From assembly GCA_035760645.1 (NCBI GenBank), contig DASTSO010000023.1, forward strand, positions 124,001 to 188,000: DNA of 64,000 bases, written 5' to 3'. A model generated the notes under the pieces. The model saw only the letters and a list, made by a program, of their open reading frames with translations. It searched no databases and had not been told where the DNA came from. Made by a program: the position numbers and the translations under genes. This DNA comes from DASSTY01 sp035760645. GTDB taxonomy: Bacteria; Gemmatimonadota; Gemmatimonadetes; Gemmatimonadales; GWC2-71-9. Of this stretch, positions 44,702 through 53,015 are shown piece after piece (within the stretch, counting starts at the first letter, position 1; the number at the start of each line of letters is the position of its first letter).

Positions 44702-45609
44702 CCGAGCTGCTCCAGCCAGCGCCGCGCCGCCGCCCCCGCGCGCTCGGCCAGCACGGCGAGCCGGCCCGCCGGCACTCCCGGGCCGCGCAGCAGGAGGAGC
44801 ACGCTCTCCGCCGTCGGCGCACTCAGGTGCAGACTCCCGTCGGCCGACTCCGCGGAGACGCTCACCCAGTCCCCGAGGCCGAGGATGCGCGCCGCGCGGC
44901 TCGCCTCGCGCGAGACGCCCGCCAGCTGCGCCGCCACCGCGTCGCTCACGTCCTCACCTGCGGGGCTCCGCACGCCGCCCCCCAGGCGCAGGCCGTGCGC
45001 GTCGAGGAGGAGGAGCCCGTTCTCCGTGCCCTCGAGGCCGGCGAAGACCTGCGCGTCGCTCGGCGCGTCCGTGGGAGCGTCGCTCGGCTCCTCGACCCCG
45101 ACGGCCACCGCCGGTCCCGCCTCCGGCGCCGACGCCGGCGCCGGTGCCGGTTCGGGGGCAGCCTGCACCACGGGGGCGGCGGCCGCCGCGAGGCGCTCGC
45201 GCACGCGGGTGATGGCCGAGTCGAGGCCGTCGTCGCCGACGAGATACCGGGCGGCCGCCTCCAGGTGGTGCAGCGCCTCGGCGAACTCGCCGGCCTTGAA
45301 GTAGAGGAAGCCGATCCCCTTGTTGGCGCCCGGATGCTCGGGGTCGATCTCGAGCGCGCGGATCCAGACGTCGAAGGCGCGCGCGTGGTCGCCGAGGTCG
45401 GCGAGGATGCGCGCCTGGAGGTCGTGGGCGTCGGCGAGCTCGGGATAGCGCGCGAGACCCTGCCCCGCCACCTTGAGCGCCGCGTCGAGCTGCCGCCGGC
45501 GGCGCAGCGCCTCGCCCAGGCGCAGGAAGACGAGGCTCGACGGATCCTCGGCGAGCTGCGCCGTCATCCCGCGGATGTCGTCGCTGAGACTGCGGCGATC
45601 GTCAGTCAT
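44698..45609 (-). CDS. TPR plus C-terminal roadblock-like protein
   Basis: 303 residues. Residues about 18-150 hold three TPR motifs (FLRLGEALRRRRQLDAALKVAGQGLARYPEL, ILADLGDHARAFDVWIRALEIDPE, FLYFKAGEFAEALHHLEAAARY). After a Pro/Ala/Asp-rich linker (about 158-190) the C-terminus has a roadblock-type pattern (GLLLLDAHGLRLGGG, SREASRAARILGLG, LHLSAPTAESVLLLL). This fuses a scaffold to a third roadblock domain beside two stand-alone ones. Overlaps both neighbours. Confidence 0.75.
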   Translation of the reverse strand: MTDDRRSLSDDIRGMTAQLAEDPSSLVFLRLGEALRRRRQLDAALKVAGQGLARYPELADAHDLQARILADLGDHARAFDVWIRALEIDPEHPGANKGIGFLYFKAGEFAEALHHLEAAARYLVGDDGLDSAITRVRERLAAAAAPVVQAAPEPAPAPASAPEAGPAVAVGVEEPSDAPTDAPSDAQVFAGLEGTENGLLLLDAHGLRLGGGVRSPAGEDVSDAVAAQLAGVSREASRAARILGLGDWVSVSAESADGSLHLSAPTAESVLLLLRGPGVPAGRLAVLAERAGAAARRWLEQLG

Positions 45610-46750
45610 GGCGGCTCCGGAGCGCGTCGGCGAGAGTCTGGGCGGCGTCGCGCAGCCGCTCGAGCGCGGGTCCGAGCGCCGCCTCCTCCGCCGGCCGCGT
45701 CGCGAGCGCAGCCCAGCGGTCCCAGCACTCGATCGCCTCGTCGAACCGCCCCGCGGCGACGCGCGCGAGACCCAGGAGGCGCTGCGCCGGCGCGAGCAGC
45801 GGATCGATCCCGAGCGCCTGCTGCAGCGCCCCGGCGGCCTCCTCGTGCTGGCCGCCCGCGAGCAGCGCGCGCCCCAGCACCAGGTAGCCCGGCGCCTGGC
45901 CCGGAAAGCGCTCGAGCAGCTCCGCGGCCGTCAGCCGCGCGGACTCCGCGTCGCCGACCGCGAGGTGGTCGTCGGCGAGCGCCACGAGCCCCGCGAGATC
46001 GCGCGGACGCGCCGCGGGCGCCGGACCGGCGAGCGGATCGTCGAGCACGAGGAGCCCCGCGCTCGCGAGGCCGAAGACCGTGCGCGCCACGTCGAACTCC
46101 GAGCGGCCGAGGGCGGCGGCCATCGCGCGGAGGTCCCGCATGCCGTCGCTCGCTGCGAGCACCTCCCACTCGAACGGCACCAGGTCGAGCAGCCCGCCGT
46201 CGGCGGACGCCTCGGGCAGCCGGGGGATCACGCCGAGGTGCGGGACGCGGCTCTCGATGCGCGACCACTCGTCGATCCGCCGCGCCGCTTCCATCAGGAG
46301 CGCCTCGGTCGGAATCCGCACCGCGGCCTCGATGCCGCTGCGGTCGAAGGGCCCGTCGGCGAAGGAGAAATAGCCCTCCGACCAGCTCATCAGCTCGAAG
46401 ATGACCTCCTCGACCTGCGCGCGGACGTGCCGGTCGAGCTCGCGGCGGCTCACGGCACCCAGCTCGACGAGGATGTCGCCGAGCCGGCGCGGATCGCCCG
46501 CGGCCTGCACCGCGCGGGCGCGCGCGAGGTCCTGCTCGAGGATCTTGCCGCTCTTGAGCAGCAGCCCGCCCAGCGGGTGCGGATTGCTCTGGATCACCGC
46601 CGCCACGACGGCGCCGCCCTCGAAATAGACGCTCCCGCCGTTCTGCCGCAGCTCGCTCGTCACGCGCACCACGCCCGTCTTCCGGCCCAGGTCCAGCAGC
46701 TGGAAGACGTCGTGGATGTCGAGCTCCTTGAGCGGTCCCTCGATCGGCAT
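45602..46750 (-). CDS. DUF4388 (PATAN-type) plus TPR protein, second paralogue
   Basis: 382 residues. N-terminal DUF4388 region starts MPIEGPLKELDIHDVFQLLDLG and continues GVVRVTSELRQNGGSVYFEGGAVVAA, then LGGLLLKSGKILEQDL, LGDILVELGAVSRRELD and VIFELMSWSEGYFSF, the same order of blocks as the paralogue at 39544-41163. The C-terminal third has two to three TPR-like pairs. Only 3 bp separate it from the giant TPR gene. Confidence 0.86.
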   Translation of the reverse strand: MPIEGPLKELDIHDVFQLLDLGRKTGVVRVTSELRQNGGSVYFEGGAVVAAVIQSNPHPLGGLLLKSGKILEQDLARARAVQAAGDPRRLGDILVELGAVSRRELDRHVRAQVEEVIFELMSWSEGYFSFADGPFDRSGIEAAVRIPTEALLMEAARRIDEWSRIESRVPHLGVIPRLPEASADGGLLDLVPFEWEVLAASDGMRDLRAMAAALGRSEFDVARTVFGLASAGLLVLDDPLAGPAPAARPRDLAGLVALADDHLAVGDAESARLTAAELLERFPGQAPGYLVLGRALLAGGQHEEAAGALQQALGIDPLLAPAQRLLGLARVAAGRFDEAIECWDRWAALATRPAEEAALGPALERLRDAAQTLADALRSRHD

Positions 46751-46753
46751 CGC

Positions 46754-49516
46754 TCAGCTCCCTGCGCCGGCGCCGACGGGGCCGGCGGCGACCGCGACGG
46801 CCTCGTCACGGCTCCCGGCGGTGAAGATGTGCTGGAGGTCGCGCGCCGACCGGGCGCGGCTCCGGGCCTCGGCGGCCCACGGACCGCCGGGATCGAGCCG
46901 CACGACCTCGTCCCACGCGGCGACCGCCTCCGCGAAGCGCCGCTGCTTGGCGAGCGCGACGCCGCGCAGGAAGAGCGCCCCCGGGTGCTCGGGGACGAAC
47001 TTGAGCACCCGCTCGACCGCCTCGATCGCCTGCTGGGCGCGGCCGTCGTCGAGCAGCGTGCGGGCGAGGAGCACGAGCGCGTCGAACTCGTACGGATCGG
47101 CCGCGAGCAGATCGACGAGGAGCGCGACCGCCGCCTTCGGCGACTCGGTGCGCCGCGCGAGGTCGGCGTGCGCGAGCGCGGCCTCGACGTAGGTCGGCAG
47201 CAGGTCGAGCGCGCGCCGATAGGCGGCGCGGGCCGCGGGCCAGTGCTCCTGCTCCTCCTCGAGCCGGCCGACCTCGTACCAGACCTGGACCAGGGCGCCG
47301 TCCACCTGGAGCGCGGTCTGATAGGCCGCGAGCGCCCCGGCGCGGTCGCCCAGGCGCACGGCGATGCGGGCGAGGAGCTGATGCAGGTCGGCGCGGCCTG
47401 GCGCGCGCGCCTGTGCCGCACGCGCGCTGTCGAGCGCGCCCACCGCGTCGCCCAGCGCGAGCCGGACCCGCGCACGCGCGACCAGCGCCTCGACGTCGTC
47501 GCCCGCCCGCGCCACGAGCGCGTCGGCGATGGGCGCGGCCTCCACGGAGCGGCCCAGCGCGAGCAGCGCGCGCAGCTCGCCCAGGGCGGCCTCCCGGTCC
47601 GCCGGCTCGAGGGTGCGCGCCTCGCGGTAGCGCTCGAGCGCCTCGCCGTGGAGCCCGCGCTTCGCGTAGATGTCGCCGAGGAGCGCGATGGCCTGCACCC
47701 GCGCCGCACCGCGCCCCTGGGCGCGCGTGAGCTCGGCGGTGGCGAGCTCGAGCAGCCCCTTGCTGATGTAGTCCCGCGCCAGGGCGAGCGGATCCTCCCG
47801 GCGCGCGGGGGCCGCGACCGCGGCGCCCGCCGCCTCGGGCGGGGCGAGCTCGGCGAAGAGCTGGTCGAGCAGCCCGGCGTCGAAGGCGAACTCGGTCCCC
47901 ACCGCCTCGCCGCCCACGTCGGCGAAGAGCTCGGGGGCGATCGCGATCGTCGGGTCCTCGTACTGCAGGTCGAGCGCGAGCTGGAACTTCTGCGGCACGT
48001 AGAACGGCTCGAGCTCGAGCGCGCGCTTCGTCTCGCGGAGCGCGCCGTCGAAGTCGCCGAGCTGGCTCAGCGCGAAGCTCAGGTTGTAGTGCGCCGCGGC
48101 GAAGCCGGTGTCCGCCTCCACCGCGCGCGCGAAGGCATTGCGCGCCTCGGGGAAGCGCTTGAGCTCCATGAGCACGAGCCCCACGCCGTTCCACGCCGCC
48201 GCGCTCTCGGGCTCGCCGGCGAGCACCGCGCGGTAGGCCTCGAGCGCGGGCTGGATCCGGCGCCGCTGGAACTCGAGCAGCGCGAGGTTGAGCCGCGCGG
48301 CGACGAGCGGCGCCGCGGCCTGGAGGGCGCGCCCGAACGCCTCGCGCGCGCCCTCCTCCCCCGCCCCGGCGCGCACCACGCCCAGGTTGTTCCAGGCGAG
48401 CGCGTAGCGCGGGTCGAGCGCGACCGCCTGCTCGTACGAGGCGCGCGCCTCGTCGCGTCGGCCGGCCTGGTGGAGGCAGACGCCGCGCTCGTTCCACAGC
48501 TTGGGGCTGTCGGCGAACTCGCGCACGAGCGCCTCGTAGAGCTCGAGCGCCGCCGGGAGGTCGCGCCGCAGCAGGTGCACCTCGGCCATCGCCTGCAGCG
48601 CGAGCCGCCGGTCCTCGCCCGCCTCGAGCGCGAGCCCGTACTCGCGCAGCGCCTCGAGGTAGTAGCCCTTCTGGCGGAAGGCGAGCCCCAGGCTGCAGTG
48701 GGCGAGCGCGCCGCCCGCGACCACGGTGGGCCGCGCCGGCTCCCGCTCCGCCGCGGCGGGCCCCTCGCCGCCCAGCTCCTGGGCGACGCGGTCGAGCGCG
48801 AGGTTGGCCTGCGCCCGGGCGATCGCGGGGTTGAGGGCGATGGCGCGCTTGGCCGCCGCGCGCGCCGCCTCGTGATCGCCCATGTCGCCGTAGACGAAGG
48901 CGAGCAGGTAGTGCGCGTCGGCGTAGTCGGGGTTGCGCTGCACCGCGGCCTCGAGGGCGGCGAGCGCCTGCTCGTTGAGCCCGCGGTTGTAGAGCGCCTC
49001 ACCCGAGTAGAATCGCGCCACGGCGCTCTCGGGATCGCGCCGCGCCGCGCGCGCGAACCACTCGCCCGCCGCCTCGATGTTCCCGCGCGCCTTCTCGGCG
49101 AGGCCGAGCTGCAGGAGCACGCCCGCGTCGCCGGGGTGCCAGGCGAGGAGCGCCTCGAACTCCGCCACCGCCTCGGCGTGGTGCCCCAGCGCGGCGTAGG
49201 CGCGGCCGAGCTCCCAGCGCGCGTCGCGGTCGGCGGGCTGGCGGCGCAGCCGCTCCTGCAGCTCGGCCACGCGGCGGTCGTAGTAGCCGCTGTCGCGATA
49301 GGCGATCTCGAGATTCGCCTGCGCGACCTGCATGCGCGGGTCGAGCTCCAGGGCGCGCGCGAACTCGGCGATCGCCTCCGCCGCGAGCCCCTTCTGGTAA
49401 TACAGAACGCCGAGGTTGTTGTGGGCCCCGGCGTCCGAGGGATCGATGCGGCGCGCGAACGACCGCAGGACCGCGAGGTCGCGCTCGGACAGCGGCGCGG
49501 CGGTCGGGACGGCCAT
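46754..49516 (-). CDS. Giant TPR scaffold protein
   Basis: 920 residues, almost wholly tetratricopeptide repeats: I count well over fifteen helix pairs, e.g. NNLGVLYYQKGLAAEAIAEF, WELGRAYAALGHHAEAVAEFE, AWNNLGVVRAGAGEEGAREAF, ALFLRGVALAKQRRFAEAVAAWDEVV. No signal peptide, membrane helix or catalytic domain is seen, so it is a cytoplasmic interaction platform. A non-TPR, acidic patch lies near 540-590. It starts 5 bp after cheC and probably organises the chemosensory/MglA components. Confidence 0.85.
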   Translation of the reverse strand: MAVPTAAPLSERDLAVLRSFARRIDPSDAGAHNNLGVLYYQKGLAAEAIAEFARALELDPRMQVAQANLEIAYRDSGYYDRRVAELQERLRRQPADRDARWELGRAYAALGHHAEAVAEFEALLAWHPGDAGVLLQLGLAEKARGNIEAAGEWFARAARRDPESAVARFYSGEALYNRGLNEQALAALEAAVQRNPDYADAHYLLAFVYGDMGDHEAARAAAKRAIALNPAIARAQANLALDRVAQELGGEGPAAAEREPARPTVVAGGALAHCSLGLAFRQKGYYLEALREYGLALEAGEDRRLALQAMAEVHLLRRDLPAALELYEALVREFADSPKLWNERGVCLHQAGRRDEARASYEQAVALDPRYALAWNNLGVVRAGAGEEGAREAFGRALQAAAPLVAARLNLALLEFQRRRIQPALEAYRAVLAGEPESAAAWNGVGLVLMELKRFPEARNAFARAVEADTGFAAAHYNLSFALSQLGDFDGALRETKRALELEPFYVPQKFQLALDLQYEDPTIAIAPELFADVGGEAVGTEFAFDAGLLDQLFAELAPPEAAGAAVAAPARREDPLALARDYISKGLLELATAELTRAQGRGAARVQAIALLGDIYAKRGLHGEALERYREARTLEPADREAALGELRALLALGRSVEAAPIADALVARAGDDVEALVARARVRLALGDAVGALDSARAAQARAPGRADLHQLLARIAVRLGDRAGALAAYQTALQVDGALVQVWYEVGRLEEEQEHWPAARAAYRRALDLLPTYVEAALAHADLARRTESPKAAVALLVDLLAADPYEFDALVLLARTLLDDGRAQQAIEAVERVLKFVPEHPGALFLRGVALAKQRRFAEAVAAWDEVVRLDPGGPWAAEARSRARSARDLQHIFTAGSRDEAVAVAAGPVGAGAGS

Positions 49517-49521
49517 GGCGG

Positions 49522-50154
49522 TCAGGACAGGCGGATTGCGTCGAAGATGGCGCGCAGCGACGGCAGGTCGGGCATGAGCAGGAAATGCCCCACGAGCTGC
49601 TCGTCGGCCCCGGCGACGCTGAACGACGTCTCGACGCAGAAGACGTAGTCGCGGTCGTGGCCGAAATTGAGATAGGTCGTCGTCAGGATCGCGCCGCTCA
49701 GGTCCACCACCAGGCTCGGCACCGAGGGCACGAGCATCATCCCCATGAAGTCGCTGAGCGCCGTCATGTAGGCGCTGACGAGGATGTTGCCGACCTCCTT
49801 GAGCCCCGACTGCTCCATCGGGCCGAAGCCCTCGGTCGTGCCGCTGGCGCGGCGGAAGAGGATGTCGCAGAGCGTGCGCGCGGACTGCTGCGGGAACATC
49901 AGCAGCGTCCGGCCGGTGAGGTCGCCCATCATGTGCATGAGGACCGCGGCGATCACCGTGTCGGAGGGCCCGAAGAGCTCGGCCACGTCCTCGAGCGGGC
50001 GCACGTTGACCTCGGGCACGCTGATCATGATGGTGCGGTTGGTCATCTGCGACAGCGCCGTCGCGGCGTGCCCGGCGCCGATGTTGGCCACCTCGCGCAG
50101 CGCGTCCAGCTGCAGCGCCTTCAACCCGCGCACGTCTTCCATTGAGCTCTCCAT
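49522..50154 (-). CDS. cheC: CheY-P phosphatase CheC
   Basis: 210 residues with both active-site helices intact: LREVANIGAGHAATALSQM (Glu21, Asn24) and LKEVGNILVSAYMTALSDF (Glu120, Asn123). CheC dephosphorylates CheY-P, and in other species is stimulated by CheD. The ATG at 50154 has an AGGGGG site just upstream, which favours it over the internal Met5. cheA is 29 bp away. Confidence 0.94.
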   Translation of the reverse strand: MESSMEDVRGLKALQLDALREVANIGAGHAATALSQMTNRTIMISVPEVNVRPLEDVAELFGPSDTVIAAVLMHMMGDLTGRTLLMFPQQSARTLCDILFRRASGTTEGFGPMEQSGLKEVGNILVSAYMTALSDFMGMMLVPSVPSLVVDLSGAILTTTYLNFGHDRDYVFCVETSFSVAGADEQLVGHFLLMPDLPSLRAIFDAIRLS

Positions 50155-50183
50155 GTGACCCCCTGCTGCGTGAACCCCCGCCG

Positions 50184-52097
50184 TCAGACGAGGGCGGCCG
50201 CGTCGAGGATGAGCGCGGGCACCCCATCCGCCAGGATGGTGGCGCCGCCGAAGAAGGGCGGCATGCCGCGAGGGGCCTCGAACGGTTCGACGACGATGTC
50301 CTGCTGCCCGAGGAGGGCATCCACCACGAGCGCCGTGCGCCGCTCGCCGACCTCGAGGATGAGCGACGGCCGGCGCCGCTCCGGCGCGGCGCCGCGCGCC
50401 GCGACCAGCTCGCGCAGGTGCACGGTCGGCACCACGCGGTCCCGGAGCACGAGCGCCTCGCGCTCCTGCATGCCCGTGACCGCCCGCGGGTCGAACTCCA
50501 CCGTCTCGGCGACGTACGCGAGCGGCACCGCGTAGCGCTCGTCGCCCACGCGGGTGAGGAGCGCGCGCACGATCGCCAGCGTGAGCGGGACGCGCAGCGT
50601 CCACGTCGTCCCGGCGCCCGGCGTGGTCTGGATCTCGAGCGTCCCGCCGATCGCGCGCACGCGCGTGGCGACGACGTCGATCCCGACGCCCCGGCCCGAG
50701 ACGCCGCTCACCTGCCCGGCGGTGCTGAAGCCCGGCTTCGCCAGGATCCTGAGGAGCGCGTCGTCGGCGAGCGTCTCGACGCCCGCGTCGACGAGCTCCT
50801 GGCGCTTCGCCTTCGCGAGCACCGCGGCGCGGTCCACCCCGCGGCCGTCGTCCGAGACCCGGATCGCCACGCTGTTCCGCTCCCGTACCGCGGCGAGCCG
50901 GATGCGCCCCTCGCCCGGCTTCCCGGCGGCCAGCCGCGCCGCCGCGGGCTCCAGGCCGTGGTCGGCGGCGTTGCGCACCAGGTGCATCAGCGGCTCGCCG
51001 ATCTCGTCGAGCACCGAGCGGTCGAGCTCGATCTCGCCGCCCTCGCTCTCGAAGGCGATCTGCTTGCCGAGCTCGCGCCCCAGGTCGCGCACCAGGCGCG
51101 GGAAGCGGTCGAACACCTCGCCCACGGGCGTCATGCGCGCCTGCAGGATCTCGCTCTGCATCCCCTCGACGAGGCGCGCCATCCGCGCGCTCAGCGCGTC
51201 GAGCTCCTCGTCGCCGCTCTTGCCGGCGATGTCGACCAGCCGGTTCTTCGCGACCACGAGCTCGCCGACCTGCTTCATGAGCGCGTCGAGGCGGCGGAGA
51301 TCGACGCGGAGATGCCGCGTGCGCCCCGGGTCGCCGCCCGCGGCAGCGCCGGCCGCCGGCGTCGTGGCGGGCGCCGCCTCGGGCTGCTCGACCGCGACCG
51401 CCTCCACGTCGCCCGCGCCGCGGACGGCGGCCTCGATCGCCGCGGGCGCGGCCTCGGTGCGCAGGTGGAAGGCGAGCCGGCCGTCGAACTCCTCACGCTC
51501 GAGCTGGGCCGGCGCGGGCTGCGGCGCGCTGACGACGCCGAGCGCCTCGGCGCGGCGCAGCACGAGCAGCGCGCGCACGCCCCGCATCGCCGCATCGCGG
51601 CGGAGCGTGACGCGCACGACGAGCTCGCGCCCCGGCGCGGCCGCGGCCGGCACGGCCACCGGCCCGGACGGCCGGGCGGCCGCGGCGGGCTCCGCCGCCG
51701 GCGGGGCGCCGTCGGCCGCCGGCGCGGCGGCCGCGTCGAGCGCGGCGACGAGCACGCCGACGTCGAGGCCCTGGTCGCGCCCGGCGGCCGCCTCCTCGAC
51801 CCCGGCGCCGATCGCGTCGACGGCGCGGAAGAGGAGATCCACGACGGCCGGCGTCGCCGCGACGCGGCGGGTGCGCAGCCCGTCGAGCAGGTTCTCGAGC
51901 CGGTGCGCCAGCTCCGCGACGTTGGCGTAGCCCATCGTCGCGGCCATGCCCTTCACCGTATGGATCGCGCGGAAGAGCCCGTCGACCGGCCCGGTCGCTT
52001 CAGGGCCGCGCTCCAGCTCCAGCAGACACGCGTTGCACGAGCCGAGGTGCTCCCGGCTCTCCGTGAGGAAGAGGGCGGCGTACTTCGAGACGTCCAT
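50184..52097 (-). CDS. cheA: Chemotaxis histidine kinase CheA
   Basis: 637 residues with all five domains: P1 HPt with phospho-His46 in AIHTVKG; a P2-like CheY-binding domain (about 155-240); P3 dimerisation (LDALMKQVGELVVAKNRLV); P4 kinase with N box HLVRNAADHGLE, G1 DDGRGVD and G2 SGRGVGID; and a C-terminal CheW-like P5. It phosphorylates CheY and CheB. ATG with GAGG upstream, 29 bp after cheY. Confidence 0.96.
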   Translation of the reverse strand: MDVSKYAALFLTESREHLGSCNACLLELERGPEATGPVDGLFRAIHTVKGMAATMGYANVAELAHRLENLLDGLRTRRVAATPAVVDLLFRAVDAIGAGVEEAAAGRDQGLDVGVLVAALDAAAAPAADGAPPAAEPAAAARPSGPVAVPAAAAPGRELVVRVTLRRDAAMRGVRALLVLRRAEALGVVSAPQPAPAQLEREEFDGRLAFHLRTEAAPAAIEAAVRGAGDVEAVAVEQPEAAPATTPAAGAAAGGDPGRTRHLRVDLRRLDALMKQVGELVVAKNRLVDIAGKSGDEELDALSARMARLVEGMQSEILQARMTPVGEVFDRFPRLVRDLGRELGKQIAFESEGGEIELDRSVLDEIGEPLMHLVRNAADHGLEPAAARLAAGKPGEGRIRLAAVRERNSVAIRVSDDGRGVDRAAVLAKAKRQELVDAGVETLADDALLRILAKPGFSTAGQVSGVSGRGVGIDVVATRVRAIGGTLEIQTTPGAGTTWTLRVPLTLAIVRALLTRVGDERYAVPLAYVAETVEFDPRAVTGMQEREALVLRDRVVPTVHLRELVAARGAAPERRRPSLILEVGERRTALVVDALLGQQDIVVEPFEAPRGMPPFFGGATILADGVPALILDAAALV

Positions 52098-52126
52098 GGC
52101 GCCTCAGCGGGCCGGAGCGGCGCGCC

Positions 52127-52489
52127 TCAGCCGAGGACGCGCTGGACCGCCTCGAGCACGCGCGAGGGCTGGAAGGGCTTGACGACGAAATCCTTGGCGC
52201 CCGCCTGGATGGCCTCGACCACGAGCGCCTGCTGGCCCATGGCGCTGCACATGAGGACCTTGGCGCCGGGGTCCGTCTTGCAGATCTCGCGCACGGCGTC
52301 GATGCCGCCCATGTCCGGCATGACGATGTCCATCGTCACCAGATCGGGCTTCAGCTGCCGGTACTTCTCGACCGCCTGCAGGCCCGACTCCGCCTCGCCG
52401 ATGACCTCGAAGCCCGCCTGGGTGAGGATGTCGGCGATCATCGTGCGCATGAAGATGGCGTCGTCGCAGACCAGGACCGTGTGACCCAC
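52127..52489 (-). CDS. cheY: Single-domain response regulator CheY
   Basis: 120 residues, receiver only. Acidic pair Asp9-Asp10, phospho-acceptor Asp54 in VTMDIVMPDM, and the conserved Lys in DFVVKPF. Starts at GTG with a perfect GGAGGT (plus coordinates 52494-52499) 4 nt upstream, one of the strongest ribosome-binding sites in the window. Output partner unknown: no flagellar motor gene is in the window; MglA or the DnaA-like protein are possible targets. Confidence 0.95.
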   Translation of the reverse strand: MGHTVLVCDDAIFMRTMIADILTQAGFEVIGEAESGLQAVEKYRQLKPDLVTMDIVMPDMGGIDAVREICKTDPGAKVLMCSAMGQQALVVEAIQAGAKDFVVKPFQPSRVLEAVQRVLG

Positions 52490-52493
52490 CTAG

Positions 52494-52499
52494 ACCTCC
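52494..52499 (-). promoter_or_regulatory. Consensus Shine-Dalgarno of cheY
   Basis: A full GGAGGT on the minus strand, 4 nt before the GTG start. Most neighbouring genes rely on overlap coupling and lack a strong site, so high CheY output is expected. Confidence 0.75.
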
Positions 52500-52529
52500 G
52501 TGCAGTTCCGCAAAAGTGTGCGCGCGCCG

Positions 52530-52550
52530 CGCCGGTCGGAGCGACCGGCG
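52530..52550 (-). other. Hairpin between cheW and cheY
   Basis: A perfect 9-bp stem with a 3-nt GAG loop (52530-52538 with 52542-52550). On the minus strand a TTTT occurs about 15 nt later, too far for a standard terminator. It may be an attenuator or a processing site that uncouples cheW from the rest of the operon. Confidence 0.4.
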
Positions 52551-52559
52551 GCGGGCGCC

Positions 52560-53015
52560 TCAGCCGCCCAGCATCGGCGCGAGCAGGGCCTCGATGTCCA
52601 GCAGAATGAAGTGGCGGTCCCCCTGCCGGCCCACCGCCCGCACCAGCCGGGGGTCGACCCCCGGCAGCTCCTCGTGGGGCGCGATGGCCTCGGCCGGGAC
52701 GCTCAGGAAGTCGAGCACCTGGCTCACCGCCAGCCCGTAGGGCCGCCCGCCCAGCTCGACCATCACGATGGCGCCGTCCTCGGCAGCGGCCGACTCGGCG
52801 GCCCCCGGCCGGGGCTGACCCAGCAGGGTGTGGGCATCGATCACGGTGAGGAGGAGCCCCCGGACGTTCACCAGCCCGTCCACGGCGCCGGCGACCCCCG
52901 GGATGCGCGTGGCGGGAAGCGGCGGCAGGATCTCACGCACAATGGATGCCGGGGCCGCGCAGACCAGGGCGCCGACCCGGAAGACCACCACCCGGAGCGA
53001 GGAAGGTTCAGCCAT
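52560..53015 (-). CDS. cheW: CheW-type coupling protein, first gene of the chemosensory operon
   Basis: 151 residues: LRVVVFRVGALVCAAPASIVREIL, GAVDGLVNVRGLLLTVIDAHTLLG (the CheW signature), and VMVELGGRPYGLAVSQVLDFL. It links receptors to CheA. Its start lies inside the end of rluD (8-bp overlap), so it is likely read from the ileS-lspA-rluD transcript. 70 bp separate it from cheY, the longest gap in the operon. Confidence 0.92.
   Translation of the reverse strand: MAEPSSLRVVVFRVGALVCAAPASIVREILPPLPATRIPGVAGAVDGLVNVRGLLLTVIDAHTLLGQPRPGAAESAAAEDGAIVMVELGGRPYGLAVSQVLDFLSVPAEAIAPHEELPGVDPRLVRAVGRQGDRHFILLDIEALLAPMLGG

Noticed and set aside
45473..49648. Very long plus-strand open frame (over 1300 codons) opposite the TPR and DUF4388 genes
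   Set aside because: High-GC antisense artefact: Arg/Glu/Leu/Ala-rich with no domain, and the opposite strand holds clear TPR and DUF4388 proteins.
34235..53015. Horizontally acquired genomic island
   Set aside because: Base composition and overlap style match the housekeeping flanks, no integrase or transposase is present, and the tRNA-Val at one side shows no repeated 3' end.
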